Program-made: the position numbers and the translations under genes
Assembly: GCA_902805485.1 (NCBI GenBank)
Contig: CADCTM010000325.1
Coordinates: 1 to 12,349, forward strand
DNA: 12,349 nt
DNA from: an uncultured Coleofasciculus sp.
GTDB lineage: Bacteria > Cyanobacteriota > Cyanobacteriia > Cyanobacteriales > Coleofasciculaceae
Direction of reading: 5' to 3'
Part shown: piece after piece, positions 6,590-12,349 of the stretch
Numbering within the stretch: position 1 is the stretch's first letter
How the letters are laid out: the number at the start of each line of letters is the position of its first letter
Notes under the pieces: generated by a model
Told to the model about the DNA's origin: nothing
Database searches by the model: none
What the model saw: only the letters and a program-made list of their open reading frames with translations

Positions 6590-7414
6590 TCACCAAGTCT
6601 GACAATCAAGCTGATTTTCGCAAAATTCCAGAAGTCGATTTAAACCCCAAAATTCATCTTCCTCAGCCGTCGGTTTACTAATGTGAGAGACATGACCCCC
6701 CTGAGGCGTCAAAATTAAGTTGGCGTAAGGATTACAGCTAGTGCGTTGTTGCAGTTCTTGGACTAAATCCGGGTCAAATAGCGGATCATCTGCCGCATAA
6801 ACGACCAAATAAGGTAAGGCAATTGCATCTAATAAATACAGCCCACTTGTTTTCTGATAATACTCGGCAACGCTAGGAAAGCCGTAATAATCAATCACCA
6901 TATATTGGTCAAACGTCCGAATTGAGCTAACCTGAGCCACAGCACTGGGTTTCACCGCATCAGGAAAGCGTTCCAAACGTTTTAAGGCTTCTTCCCGTAA
7001 TTGCTTGGCTAAAGTTTGCTCAATTCCCCGTCCTACAGGGGTTGAAAGCAGATAGTCTAAAGACCGATTTGATTCTAAATTGGGACATAGGACAGCCCCA
7101 CATCGCACCAGGGAGCTGTTTTGTTCAACCGCCGCTTTCAGTCCCCCCAGTGTCAACTGTCCGCCCAAAGAAAGCCCCGCTAGCGCTACAGAGTCAGGAC
7201 AACCCATCGCCACCAACTGCGCCGCCATCTGAAGTTGATCTTCACCTTCCCTCCACCCGTCAGAAGAAGGTACAGGTGAGAGTTCGGCTGTCTTACCATG
7301 ACCCCGCCAATCGTAAATTAACACCGCCCAGCCGTGGCTATAGGCTTTGCGGGCAAGGATATGGGCATACCACGCGGTTCGTGCTTGTCCTGTGATGCCG
7401 CCTACACCATCCAC
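6590..7414 (-). CDS. alpha/beta hydrolase (YheT-like), N-terminus apparently truncated
   Basis: The 274-residue frame has a YheT-like alpha/beta hydrolase core. Present are the oxyanion-loop region GVGGITGQ (3-10), VLIYDWRGHGKTAELSP (31-47), the nucleophile elbow GLSLGG (Ser82), an acid in YAADDPLFDP (Asp209 or Asp210) and GGHVSHI (His241). Cyanobacterial relatives, as I recall them, have roughly 80-100 further residues before the GITG loop that form the first strands of the fold; these are missing here. The frame opens at GTG 7412-7414, inside the last codons of pfkB (13-nt overlap), and the frame upstream of it (LSIFRHSS) does not look like the lost part. It could be a translationally coupled short enzyme or a 5'-deleted pseudogene. 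A lipid-type or short-chain ester substrate is usual for the family but untested here. Confidence 0.8.
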   Translation of the reverse strand: MDGVGGITGQARTAWYAHILARKAYSHGWAVLIYDWRGHGKTAELSPVPSSDGWREGEDQLQMAAQLVAMGCPDSVALAGLSLGGQLTLGGLKAAVEQNSSLVRCGAVLCPNLESNRSLDYLLSTPVGRGIEQTLAKQLREEALKRLERFPDAVKPSAVAQVSSIRTFDQYMVIDYYGFPSVAEYYQKTSGLYLLDAIALPYLVVYAADDPLFDPDLVQELQQRTSCNPYANLILTPQGGHVSHISKPTAEEDEFWGLNRLLEFCENQLDCQTW

Positions 7415-8256
7415 TGACGAGTGCCGAAAAATTGACAGGAATGAGCGGCAATTTTTGTCGCAGAGGCTAATGCCTCAGTAAAATCTTGCTGGATGATGTA
7501 ATGACAGAAAGCCCCATGAAATACGTCACCCGCGCCCATTGTATCAACAGGCTGAATGGGAGGAACTGGTAATTGACCAAATGCGTCACGGTTGAAGTAG
7601 AGAACGGGTTTTTCGCCTTGGGTGAGCGCAATGTGGGGAATTTGAGCAGCGGCGAGATAGGCAATGACTTCCTCGCTACTAGTGCAACCAGGAGGATAAA
7701 AGTTAGCCGAGCAAATGGCGTAATCGACAAAAGGTAAAATTTTCTCAAATCCGGGCTTCCAACTGCCGCCATCGATAACGATTGGGATATGATTATTTTT
7801 TGCCCATTGGGCGATCGCATATCCGGCTTCCATTTGATGACCATCAATCAGGACGATATCTACTTCCGAGTCAAAAACTACAGGTAATTGGTTGATGTTG
7901 ATCTCAATCTTTGGTGCAGGCAACGAAATTACAGCGCGATCGCCTGTTGCTTGAGTAACAATTATCGAGGCAATCGGTGGTGGTTGAGTATTAGTTGAGT
8001 TGAGATCGGCAATTGTTACTCGATGATTTTCCAGATCGCTTTGAATTAAGTGGGTAATAGGGTGAATACCAACAACTCCTAAAATCTTGGCTTGATTACC
8101 CAGGTAACTAAATGTTACTGCCGCATTGGTTGCTGGACCTCCAGCAGCGACTGTGTAGTCAGAAGCAACAACTTTTTGGTTATTACCGGGAAGCTTGGCT
8201 GATAAATAAACCAAGTCCAAAGCGACCATTCCGACAAAAAGCCCATGTTTCGGCAT
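7402..8256 (-). CDS. PfkB-family carbohydrate kinase
   Basis: A 284-residue sugar or nucleoside kinase of the ribokinase/PfkB family, which transfers a phosphate from ATP to a sugar hydroxyl. PfkB signature 1 is AAGGPATNAAVTFSYLG (37-53) and signature 2 is DTMGAGDVFHGAF (238-250), where Asp244 is the expected catalytic base in the anion-hole motif GAGD. The N-terminus GLFVGMVALDLVYL is the first strand and substrate loop. The C-terminus CQFFGTRQWMV looks complete. Start ATG 8254-8256 has a good ribosome binding site (GGGAG, complement of 8264-8268) seven nt upstream. Substrate cannot be deduced. The hydrolase frame overlaps its 3' end by 13 nt, so the two are probably on one transcript. The gene is divergent from the GGDEF sensor gene across a 158-nt gap. 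Confidence 0.92.
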   Translation of the reverse strand: MPKHGLFVGMVALDLVYLSAKLPGNNQKVVASDYTVAAGGPATNAAVTFSYLGNQAKILGVVGIHPITHLIQSDLENHRVTIADLNSTNTQPPPIASIIVTQATGDRAVISLPAPKIEININQLPVVFDSEVDIVLIDGHQMEAGYAIAQWAKNNHIPIVIDGGSWKPGFEKILPFVDYAICSANFYPPGCTSSEEVIAYLAAAQIPHIALTQGEKPVLYFNRDAFGQLPVPPIQPVDTMGAGDVFHGAFCHYIIQQDFTEALASATKIAAHSCQFFGTRQWMV

Positions 8257-8414
8257 CTACACTCTCCCGTTCAGTCTGGCATCTTACTTATAAGCTTGTT
8301 TTTTTCTTTTGCCAATTCTCCAATGTCTATCGGATGAGTTGCCCTTTGGAGAGACGACAAGTTAAGCTCTCTGTCACTATCGTTTGTTATTTGCTCCATA
8401 GAGCAGTAACGAGT

Positions 8415-9866
8415 ATGTTGAAAATTTTAAAGTCCTTTTTTGCAACATCATCTTTTATTCCCCACGGACACTGCTATCTCTGGCAACCCCAGTTAGTAGG
8501 GCTACACATTGTCTCAGATTTACTGATTGGATTGGCATACTATTCAATTCCAATTATGCTGGTCTACTTTGTCCACAAGCGAAAAGATACGCCCTTTCAA
8601 AAGATTTTTCTCATGTTTGGCGCGTTTATTATTGCCTGTGGAACGACTCATTTCATGGCAATTTGGACACTTTGGCATCCCGATTATTGGCTTTTTGGAG
8701 GCATTAAATTAATCACCGCTTTGATTTCGTTATATACAGCAATAGAGTTGTTAACGTTATTTCCTCAAGCTTTGGCGCTGCCACATCCTGCTCAACTTGA
8801 AGCGACTAATCAAAAACTGGCGGCTGAAATTCTGGTTAGTGATGCGGCGATCAAATATCGCCTTTCGGCAGAAGCAGCACTCGAACAAAGTGAGTCTCGC
8901 TTGCGTTTAATCTTTGATTATGCAGCGATCCCAATTGCTCTTGCAGACATCACGGGAGAGTTGGTAACGACAAATCCGGCATTCCAAAAAATGCTTGGCT
9001 ACAGCCAAAATGAGTTGAGTGGAATGCATTTTAAAGAATTCACTCATCCCGAATGTCTCACTGTTGAGGAGGCGCTTTTTGAAGAGATGAGATTGGGACA
9101 ACGCGATTGCTACCAAATCGAGAAGCGTTATCTCAGCAAGAGTGGACAGGTAATTTGGGTTAATCTTACTGTTTCTTTGGTACAAGACGCCCAAGGCAAG
9201 CCTCAATATTGCATTGCTCTGGTTGAGAATATCACCCAGCGTAAGCAGGCAGAGGCGGCACTACGACATTACCAAGAACATCTCGAAGAGTTGGTAGCCG
9301 CGCGTACGGCTGAACTCATTCAAGTCAATGAACAACTTTCTTGGCAAGCGGGTCACGATTCGCTGACTGGTTTAGTTAACCGCCGCGAGTTTGAAAAGTG
9401 CCTGGAGAAAGTTGTTTGCAATGCCAGAACTTGCCCGCAGGAATCAACGCTTTGTTATCTGGATTTAGATCACTTTAAAATTATTAACGATACTTGCGGT
9501 CATCTGGCTGGTGATGAACTACTTCGTCAAATTAGCTGTTTGCTGCAAAGCTGCTGCCGTAAAACTGATACTTTGGCACGGTTGGGTGGTGATGAGTTTG
9601 GTTTATTGCTTTATCAATGTTCGTTAGATGAAGCGATGCGAGTTGTTCAGGCGTTACATGAGGGTATCCAGCAATTCCAATTTGTCTGGCAGGATCATAC
9701 TTTTAGGCTGGGCGTGAGTATTGGAATTGTTGCAATTGATACTTACAATCTGAATTTGGAAGATATTTTGAATGCGGCGGATACGGCTTGCTACACAGCG
9801 AAACATCAAGGACGTAATCAAGTACACATCTACCAGTTGGACAATCGAGAATTACAACAGTCGTGA
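8415..9866 (+). CDS. ethylene-receptor-type membrane sensor with PAS and GGDEF domains (diguanylate cyclase)
   Basis: With ATG at 8415 the product has 483 residues. Residues 14-115 form an ETR1-type ethylene-binding domain with three to four membrane helices. Asp35, Tyr42, Ile45, Pro46, Ile72, Cys75 and His79 match ETR1 Asp25, Tyr32, Ile35, Pro36, Ile62, Cys65 and His69 with a constant offset of 10; Cys75 and His79 would hold copper(I). A short coiled linker (about 128-160) leads to a PAS domain (about 160-280) ending VENITQRKQAEAALR, a second coil, and a GGDEF domain (about 315-475). RLGGDEF is at 389-395, and an RxxD inhibition site (RKTD, 382-385) stands five residues before GGDEF, so the enzyme should make cyclic di-GMP and be product-inhibited. 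No EAL or kinase domain follows. The frame stays open to 8112, but that part antisenses pfkB; ATG 8334 is an alternative start. Ethylene as ligand is inference. Confidence 0.92.
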   Translation: MLKILKSFFATSSFIPHGHCYLWQPQLVGLHIVSDLLIGLAYYSIPIMLVYFVHKRKDTPFQKIFLMFGAFIIACGTTHFMAIWTLWHPDYWLFGGIKLITALISLYTAIELLTLFPQALALPHPAQLEATNQKLAAEILVSDAAIKYRLSAEAALEQSESRLRLIFDYAAIPIALADITGELVTTNPAFQKMLGYSQNELSGMHFKEFTHPECLTVEEALFEEMRLGQRDCYQIEKRYLSKSGQVIWVNLTVSLVQDAQGKPQYCIALVENITQRKQAEAALRHYQEHLEELVAARTAELIQVNEQLSWQAGHDSLTGLVNRREFEKCLEKVVCNARTCPQESTLCYLDLDHFKIINDTCGHLAGDELLRQISCLLQSCCRKTDTLARLGGDEFGLLLYQCSLDEAMRVVQALHEGIQQFQFVWQDHTFRLGVSIGIVAIDTYNLNLEDILNAADTACYTAKHQGRNQVHIYQLDNRELQQS

Positions 9867-10262
9867 CGGGAAGTCTAGTGTAGTAATCACGGTTAGTTGG
9901 GGCTTTTGGGACTGAGGGAAGGCTTTTATCAAACTTATTTAACTGATTCCGACAGGCGGTATACGCCAAGAATTCTCTTTCAGTAGAGGTTTAGAGAACT
10001 AATCTTGTAAATTCGCTCTCAATACGAGGTCACTGTTATTTTTTGCTTCCGGAAGGTGACAGTCTTACAGAAGCTTTGAAGATTGAATCTACTTGAAAAT
10101 GAAGGGGGATATAAATAGCAATCAAAAGGAGATTTTTAGCCTTTAGTCTGAGCAGGCTTGGAGTATTGCCCATCTATTCAGCAAAATTTTGATGGCTTTA
10201 TTGCTGTGTTTTTTGGGCGGATAGGATGTTGAAATTCCTACCTTAATAATCCCAGGGATTGC
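9867..10262. other. 396-nt spacer between convergent genes
   Basis: I see no gene here. Short frames on both strands are under 40 codons or extend as shadows of the GGDEF gene. The perfect 10-bp palindrome CTTCCGGAAG lies near 10048-10057 and is flanked by GGTCAC and GGTGAC, giving an imperfect inverted repeat, but no T-run follows and I do not call it a terminator. An AAAAGGAGA at about 10125-10133 resembles a ribosome binding site but precedes a stop. Confidence 0.4.
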
Positions 10263-10502
10263 TTAAAACGCGATCGCTCCTTCCTGTTGCAAGTTGGCAC
10301 AAGCAAGCTCTCTAGAGTCTAGTATTTCACGAGACTGCTGCCTAACCCGTCCTTCCATCGCTTCTTGCTGTAGGCGAATAAAAGCTCTAAAGTCTTCCCA
10401 ATCGTACTTTGTTAATAAAAGTTGGCGCAGTTGGTCTTCTGCTTCTACTGTTAAGTAACCAGTATTTAATGCGTGTTGGACAATTTCCTTGATTCGATTC
10501 AT
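10263..10502 (-). CDS. small conserved protein, 79 residues, function unknown
   Basis: A 79-residue, charged, probably all-helical protein beginning MNRIKEIVQHALNTGYLTVE, with LRQLLLTKYDWEDFRAFIRL in the middle and EAMEGRVRQQSRE later. I recall short cyanobacterial hypothetical proteins with the same MNRI-x-EIVQHAL-x-TGYLT start and GRVRQQSRE tail, but no function is known to me and this is from memory. Start ATG 10500-10502 has a ribosome binding site GAGGA (complement of 10510-10514) seven nt upstream. The last residues GAIAF are encoded by a HIP1 octamer (10270-10277) just before the stop, so the tail may be extended relative to relatives. It is convergent with the sensor gene across 396 nt and has no operon partner. 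Confidence 0.82.
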   Translation of the reverse strand: MNRIKEIVQHALNTGYLTVEAEDQLRQLLLTKYDWEDFRAFIRLQQEAMEGRVRQQSREILDSRELACANLQQEGAIAF

Positions 10503-11146
10503 TGCACATTCCTCATTTGTTTGGTAGATACCGACAACAGAATAGTTATGGAATTACTCTGTCTAATTTTGAAGCATCCTTGATGGTTTTAGGTTCAGCG
10601 TTCAGCGAAGCTTTTGCTATTGGTGCTAATTCTATCTGTTCTAGAGGTCGGATGTAAGCTTGAGCGACAGGGATGACTTTAAGAGAGAACTTTATAGTAA
10701 AGTCTGCTGATGCAAAAGCCGCATTTTTACAAATAAGGACGTATTCATTTAAGTTTTGTTTCCGACTTCCTTATTGGTAACAAAAATGAGGAAGTTTGTT
10801 AGGTTTGTTTACATTTTTCTCTGACCATAATTTTTGATTTCAATGGCTATTCATGTGAAGCTTACATAATTACTATTGATGAATTATCTGCCTCAAGTAA
10901 GATAAATATCTTGTCAAAAGCTGCTCATAGCTCCAAAAAAGCAAAGATTAGAGGCGTCAGCAAGGCGTAAGACAGTAATAGAGCAAATCATTTTAACCTA
11001 CGTTTTTGTGTGTTGTTCCTTTGTCTCCCTCTGCTAATTGGGGTAATGTGATCGTCCAAGTCTTGAAGACTGGTATAGCCTTTAACCGCTATGCCTGTTA
11101 TATTTACCAAAACTTAGTTCTAGAACTGTCCGTACCGCACAAAAAA
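10503..11146. other. 644-nt spacer upstream of the nitrilase-family gene
   Basis: AT-rich spacer between divergent genes. It contains a 74-codon open frame on the minus strand lacking a start codon (10546-10770, separate entry), a short tandem repeat TTCAGCGTTCAGCG near 10595-10610, and the in-frame 5' extension of the nitrilase frame (from 11006), whose amino acids look non-coding. No convincing promoter or RNA gene was found. Confidence 0.45.
10546..10770 (-). pseudogene. start-less open frame, possible gene remnant
   Basis: From the stop at 10546-10548 the minus-strand frame is open for 74 codons up to a stop at 10771-10773. It contains no ATG, GTG or TTG. The peptide includes NEYVLICKNAAFASADFTIK, FSLKVIPVAQAYIRPLEQIE and LAPIAKASLNAEPKTIKDAS, then KLDRVIP. 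The mix of charged and hydrophobic residues is coding-like, with few of the Cys/Ser/Leu runs usual in chance frames. I do not recognise a family. It may be the 3' fragment of a lost gene, or chance. Two genes flank it in other directions and neither depends on it. Confidence 0.2.
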
Positions 11147-11959
11147 ATGAAGTCCTATCTTGCTGCTGCAATTCAAATGACGAGCTTGCCTGACCTAGAG
11201 AAAAATTTGGTTGAGGCGGAAGAACTCATAGAAATTGCTGTGCGTCGGGGTGCCGAACTCGTGAGCTTACCGGAAAATTTCTCCTTTCTGGGTACAGAGC
11301 ATGAGAAAATTGCTCAAGCAGAAGCGATCGCTTCCCTTAGTGAAAAGTTCCTCAAAACGATGGCACAGCGCTTTCAAGTAACGATCTTGGGAGGTGGGTT
11401 TCCGGTTCCTGTAAACAGCAATAAAGTTTACAATACTGCTCTCTTAGTCGCTCCCAACGGTACGGAACTCGCCCGTTACCAAAAAGTCCATTTGTTTGAT
11501 GTCAACTTGCCTGATGGCAACACTTATCAAGAATCTAGCACGGTGATGTCTGGCACTGAATTTCCTCCTGTCTATCCTTCGGAACAACTAGGCAGGTTGG
11601 GACTTTCGGTGTGTTATGACGTGCGCTTCCCGGAACTTTACCGACACCTGGCGTACAAGGGTGCTGATATTATATTTGTCCCGGCAGCATTTACAGCTTA
11701 TACGGGTAAAGACCACTGGCAAGTCCTTCTTCAAGCAAGAGCGATCGAAAATACCTGCTATGTCATTGCACCGGCGCAAACAGGGCGTCACTATGCAATG
11801 CGTCATACCCACGGTCATGCGATGATTATTGACCCTTGGGGGGTGATTTTAGCAGATGCTGGAGATACACCAGGAGTTGCGATCGCAGAAATTGATCCGG
11901 TTCGTCTTCAGCAGGTGCGTCGTCAAATGCCATCTTTAGAACACCGCGTCTTTGTGTGA
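11147..11959 (+). CDS. carbon-nitrogen hydrolase (nitrilase superfamily, Nit1/Nit2-like amidase)
   Basis: With ATG at 11147 the product has 270 residues, the usual length for the Nit branch of the nitrilase superfamily. The catalytic Glu-Lys-Cys triad is visible: Glu43 (LPENFSFLG), Lys113 (YQKVHLFDVNLPDG) and Cys156 (SVCYDVRFPELYR). Further family motifs are the start AAIQMTSLPDLEKNL, FVPAAFTAYTGKDHW (178-191), ARAIENTCYVIAPAQTG and the closing PSLEHRVFV. Members hydrolyse amides such as deaminated glutathione or alpha-keto acid omega-amides, a metabolite-repair role; the exact substrate is inference. The frame is open back to 11006, but that part lacks family similarity, so ATG 11147 is preferred despite having no ribosome binding site. 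HIP1 octamers lie at 11324 and 11879. No partner gene is adjacent. Confidence 0.93.
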   Translation: MKSYLAAAIQMTSLPDLEKNLVEAEELIEIAVRRGAELVSLPENFSFLGTEHEKIAQAEAIASLSEKFLKTMAQRFQVTILGGGFPVPVNSNKVYNTALLVAPNGTELARYQKVHLFDVNLPDGNTYQESSTVMSGTEFPPVYPSEQLGRLGLSVCYDVRFPELYRHLAYKGADIIFVPAAFTAYTGKDHWQVLLQARAIENTCYVIAPAQTGRHYAMRHTHGHAMIIDPWGVILADAGDTPGVAIAEIDPVRLQQVRRQMPSLEHRVFV

Positions 11960-11981
11960 CGTAGAGAAAAAGTCAAAAAAA

Positions 11982-12011
11982 ATCGGTGGTTGCAACAATT
12001 GAACCACCGAT
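11982..12011 (-). terminator. strong intrinsic terminator for leftward transcription
   Basis: A perfect 10-bp stem, ATCGGTGGTT and AACCACCGAT, encloses a 10-nt loop. On the minus strand the stem is followed at once by a run of seven T (complement of A at 11975-11981), then GACTTTTT. That is a textbook rho-independent terminator for transcripts coming from the right. On the plus strand only AGGTAAAAAAGG follows, without a T-run, so it would end nitrilase-gene transcripts poorly. Confidence 0.78.
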
Positions 12012-12032
12012 AGGTAAAAAAGGGAGGAAAAC

Positions 12033-12173
12033 CTAGAACTTGGGGCAAAAACTTGTACCATTTTGGGCTTTATGTGATGTACTCTCGCTGTTGCTGAAGA
12101 CTCCCAATCTTCTGCGAGGTGTGGCATTCAAAAAGCGAAATGGTTTTTCTTTGGGTGTGACAAGCTCTAGCAA
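12033..12173 (-). CDS. possible small ORF or sRNA region ahead of the terminator (46 codons)
   Basis: From TTG at 12171-12173 the minus strand reads 46 codons: LLELVTPKEKPFRFLNATPR, RRLGVFSNSESTSHKAQNGT, SFCPKF, then TAG at 12033-12035. The terminator stem starts 22 nt later, a distance normal for a real 3' end. An in-frame stop directly precedes the start and no good ribosome binding site is seen, so the transcript may equally be non-coding. I do not recognise the peptide. Confidence 0.25.
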   Translation of the reverse strand: MLELVTPKEKPFRFLNATPRRRLGVFSNSESTSHKAQNGTSFCPKF

Positions 12174-12296
12174 ACTCTACGTTAATTCTGTCTACAAGGT
12201 CGATTGGGGCGATTCCTGAAGGTTTGTCAAATAAAATCTACAAACCTTGGGATGACGTAGCTGAGAGGTGTAGAGAGGGCATTTGGTTTAGGGAGT

Positions 12297-12340
12297 GGAA
12301 GCGATAGCGAAGCGCTGCTGCTTTCAGCAGATCGCATTCC
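12297..12340. repeat. palindromic interspersed repeat of cyanobacterial type
   Basis: The sequence GGAAGCGAT (12297-12305), AGCGAAGCG, then CTGCTG-CTTT-CAGCAG (12315-12330), then ATCGC-A-TTCC (12331-12340) folds into a hairpin. CTGCTG pairs with CAGCAG, GCGAT with ATCGC and GGAA with TTCC, with one asymmetric internal loop. The GCGATAGCGAAGCGCTGCTG wording is typical of the dispersed repeats of cyanobacterial genomes. Copy number cannot be judged from one window. Confidence 0.45.
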
Positions 12341-12349
12341 GGAACTGAA

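Larger units (their letters stand above)
12012..12349. other. 338-nt right-end region, gene content uncertain
   Basis: No gene of a known family is seen. Open frames here conflict: a TTG-started 59-codon plus-strand frame (12040-12219) behind GGGAGG (12022-12027), and a 46-codon minus-strand frame (12033-12173) that ends just before the leftward terminator. A 9-bp inverted repeat AAGGTTTGT/ACAAACCTT lies at 12219-12227 and 12240-12248, and a palindromic repeat at 12297-12340. Confidence 0.4.

Noticed and set aside
8112..8414. Upstream part of the sensor open frame
   Set aside because: It lies antisense to the pfkB 5' end and the divergent promoter gap; the conserved ethylene-binding domain starts right after ATG 8415.
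10048..10057. CTTCCGGAAG palindrome as terminator of the sensor gene
   Set aside because: No loop in the core palindrome and no T-run after it; about 180 nt from the stop.
11006..11146. N-terminal extension of the nitrilase frame
   Set aside because: Residues are not like the family, which begins at MKSYLAAAIQM; kept the ATG at 11147.
12040..12219. 59-codon plus-strand frame (TTG start) behind GGGAGG
   Set aside because: The spacing from GGGAGG to TTG is 12 nt, the codon is weak, and the terminator just upstream points the other way. It overlaps a competing minus-strand frame.
1..12349. tRNA, rRNA, CRISPR arrays, IS elements
   Set aside because: I scanned for T-loop sequences, regularly spaced direct repeats and transposase-like frames and found none.

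Overview
The window looks like a cyanobacterial chromosome. The octamer GCGATCGC (HIP1) occurs 11 times by eye in 12.3 kb. The gene content is also cyanobacterial: a PucC/LhaA-type transporter, an ethylene-receptor-type membrane sensor, and small proteins of cyanobacterial type. GC content is moderate and genes lie on both strands with long AT-richer spacers. I see no rRNA, tRNA, CRISPR array, intact insertion sequence or phage module. The genus cannot be fixed from this sequence.

Layout. Position 1-89 (-) is the 5' end of a MarC-family membrane protein cut by the window edge. Next come two + strand genes, a ChaN-like haem-binding-fold protein (186-1100) and a small ferredoxin-like-fold (ABM-type) protein (1134-1463). 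They meet head-on, 6 nt apart, a minus-strand pair: a PucC-family transporter (2291-3736) followed by an inositol-monophosphatase-family enzyme (1470-2291), with overlapping stop and start. A 656-nt spacer holds what looks like the decayed 3' end of a membrane-protein gene. An aldo/keto reductase (4393-5340, +) then converges with an LprI/DUF1311-type lipoprotein (5351-5848, -) that carries an in-frame copy of a HIP1-containing repeat.

After a 451-nt spacer with CRP-like and NtcA-like sequences comes a 72-residue small protein (6300-6518, +). It converges with a minus-strand pair: a PfkB-family kinase (7402-8256) and an alpha/beta hydrolase (6590-7414) that appears to lack its N-terminal part. 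Divergent from pfkB is the most notable gene, 8415-9866 (+). It joins an ETR1-type ethylene-binding membrane domain to PAS and GGDEF domains and so is a candidate ethylene-responsive diguanylate cyclase. All seven ETR1 ethylene-binding residues and the product-inhibition site are present.

The right part holds a 79-residue small protein (10263-10502, -), a 644-nt spacer with a start-less open frame, a nitrilase-superfamily amidase (11147-11959, +), and a strong intrinsic terminator (11982-12011) that points leftward. That terminator implies a minus-strand transcript from the far right end, where a 46-codon ORF and a second palindromic repeat are seen.

Most genes are unrelated housekeeping or accessory functions in small transcription units. 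The only pairs likely to be co-transcribed are chaN-like/ABM, pucC/IMPase and pfkB/hydrolase. No multi-gene defence or biosynthetic system is visible. The unusual items are the sensor fusion, the truncated hydrolase, the repeat inside a coding domain, and the unexplained terminator and open frames in the spacers.
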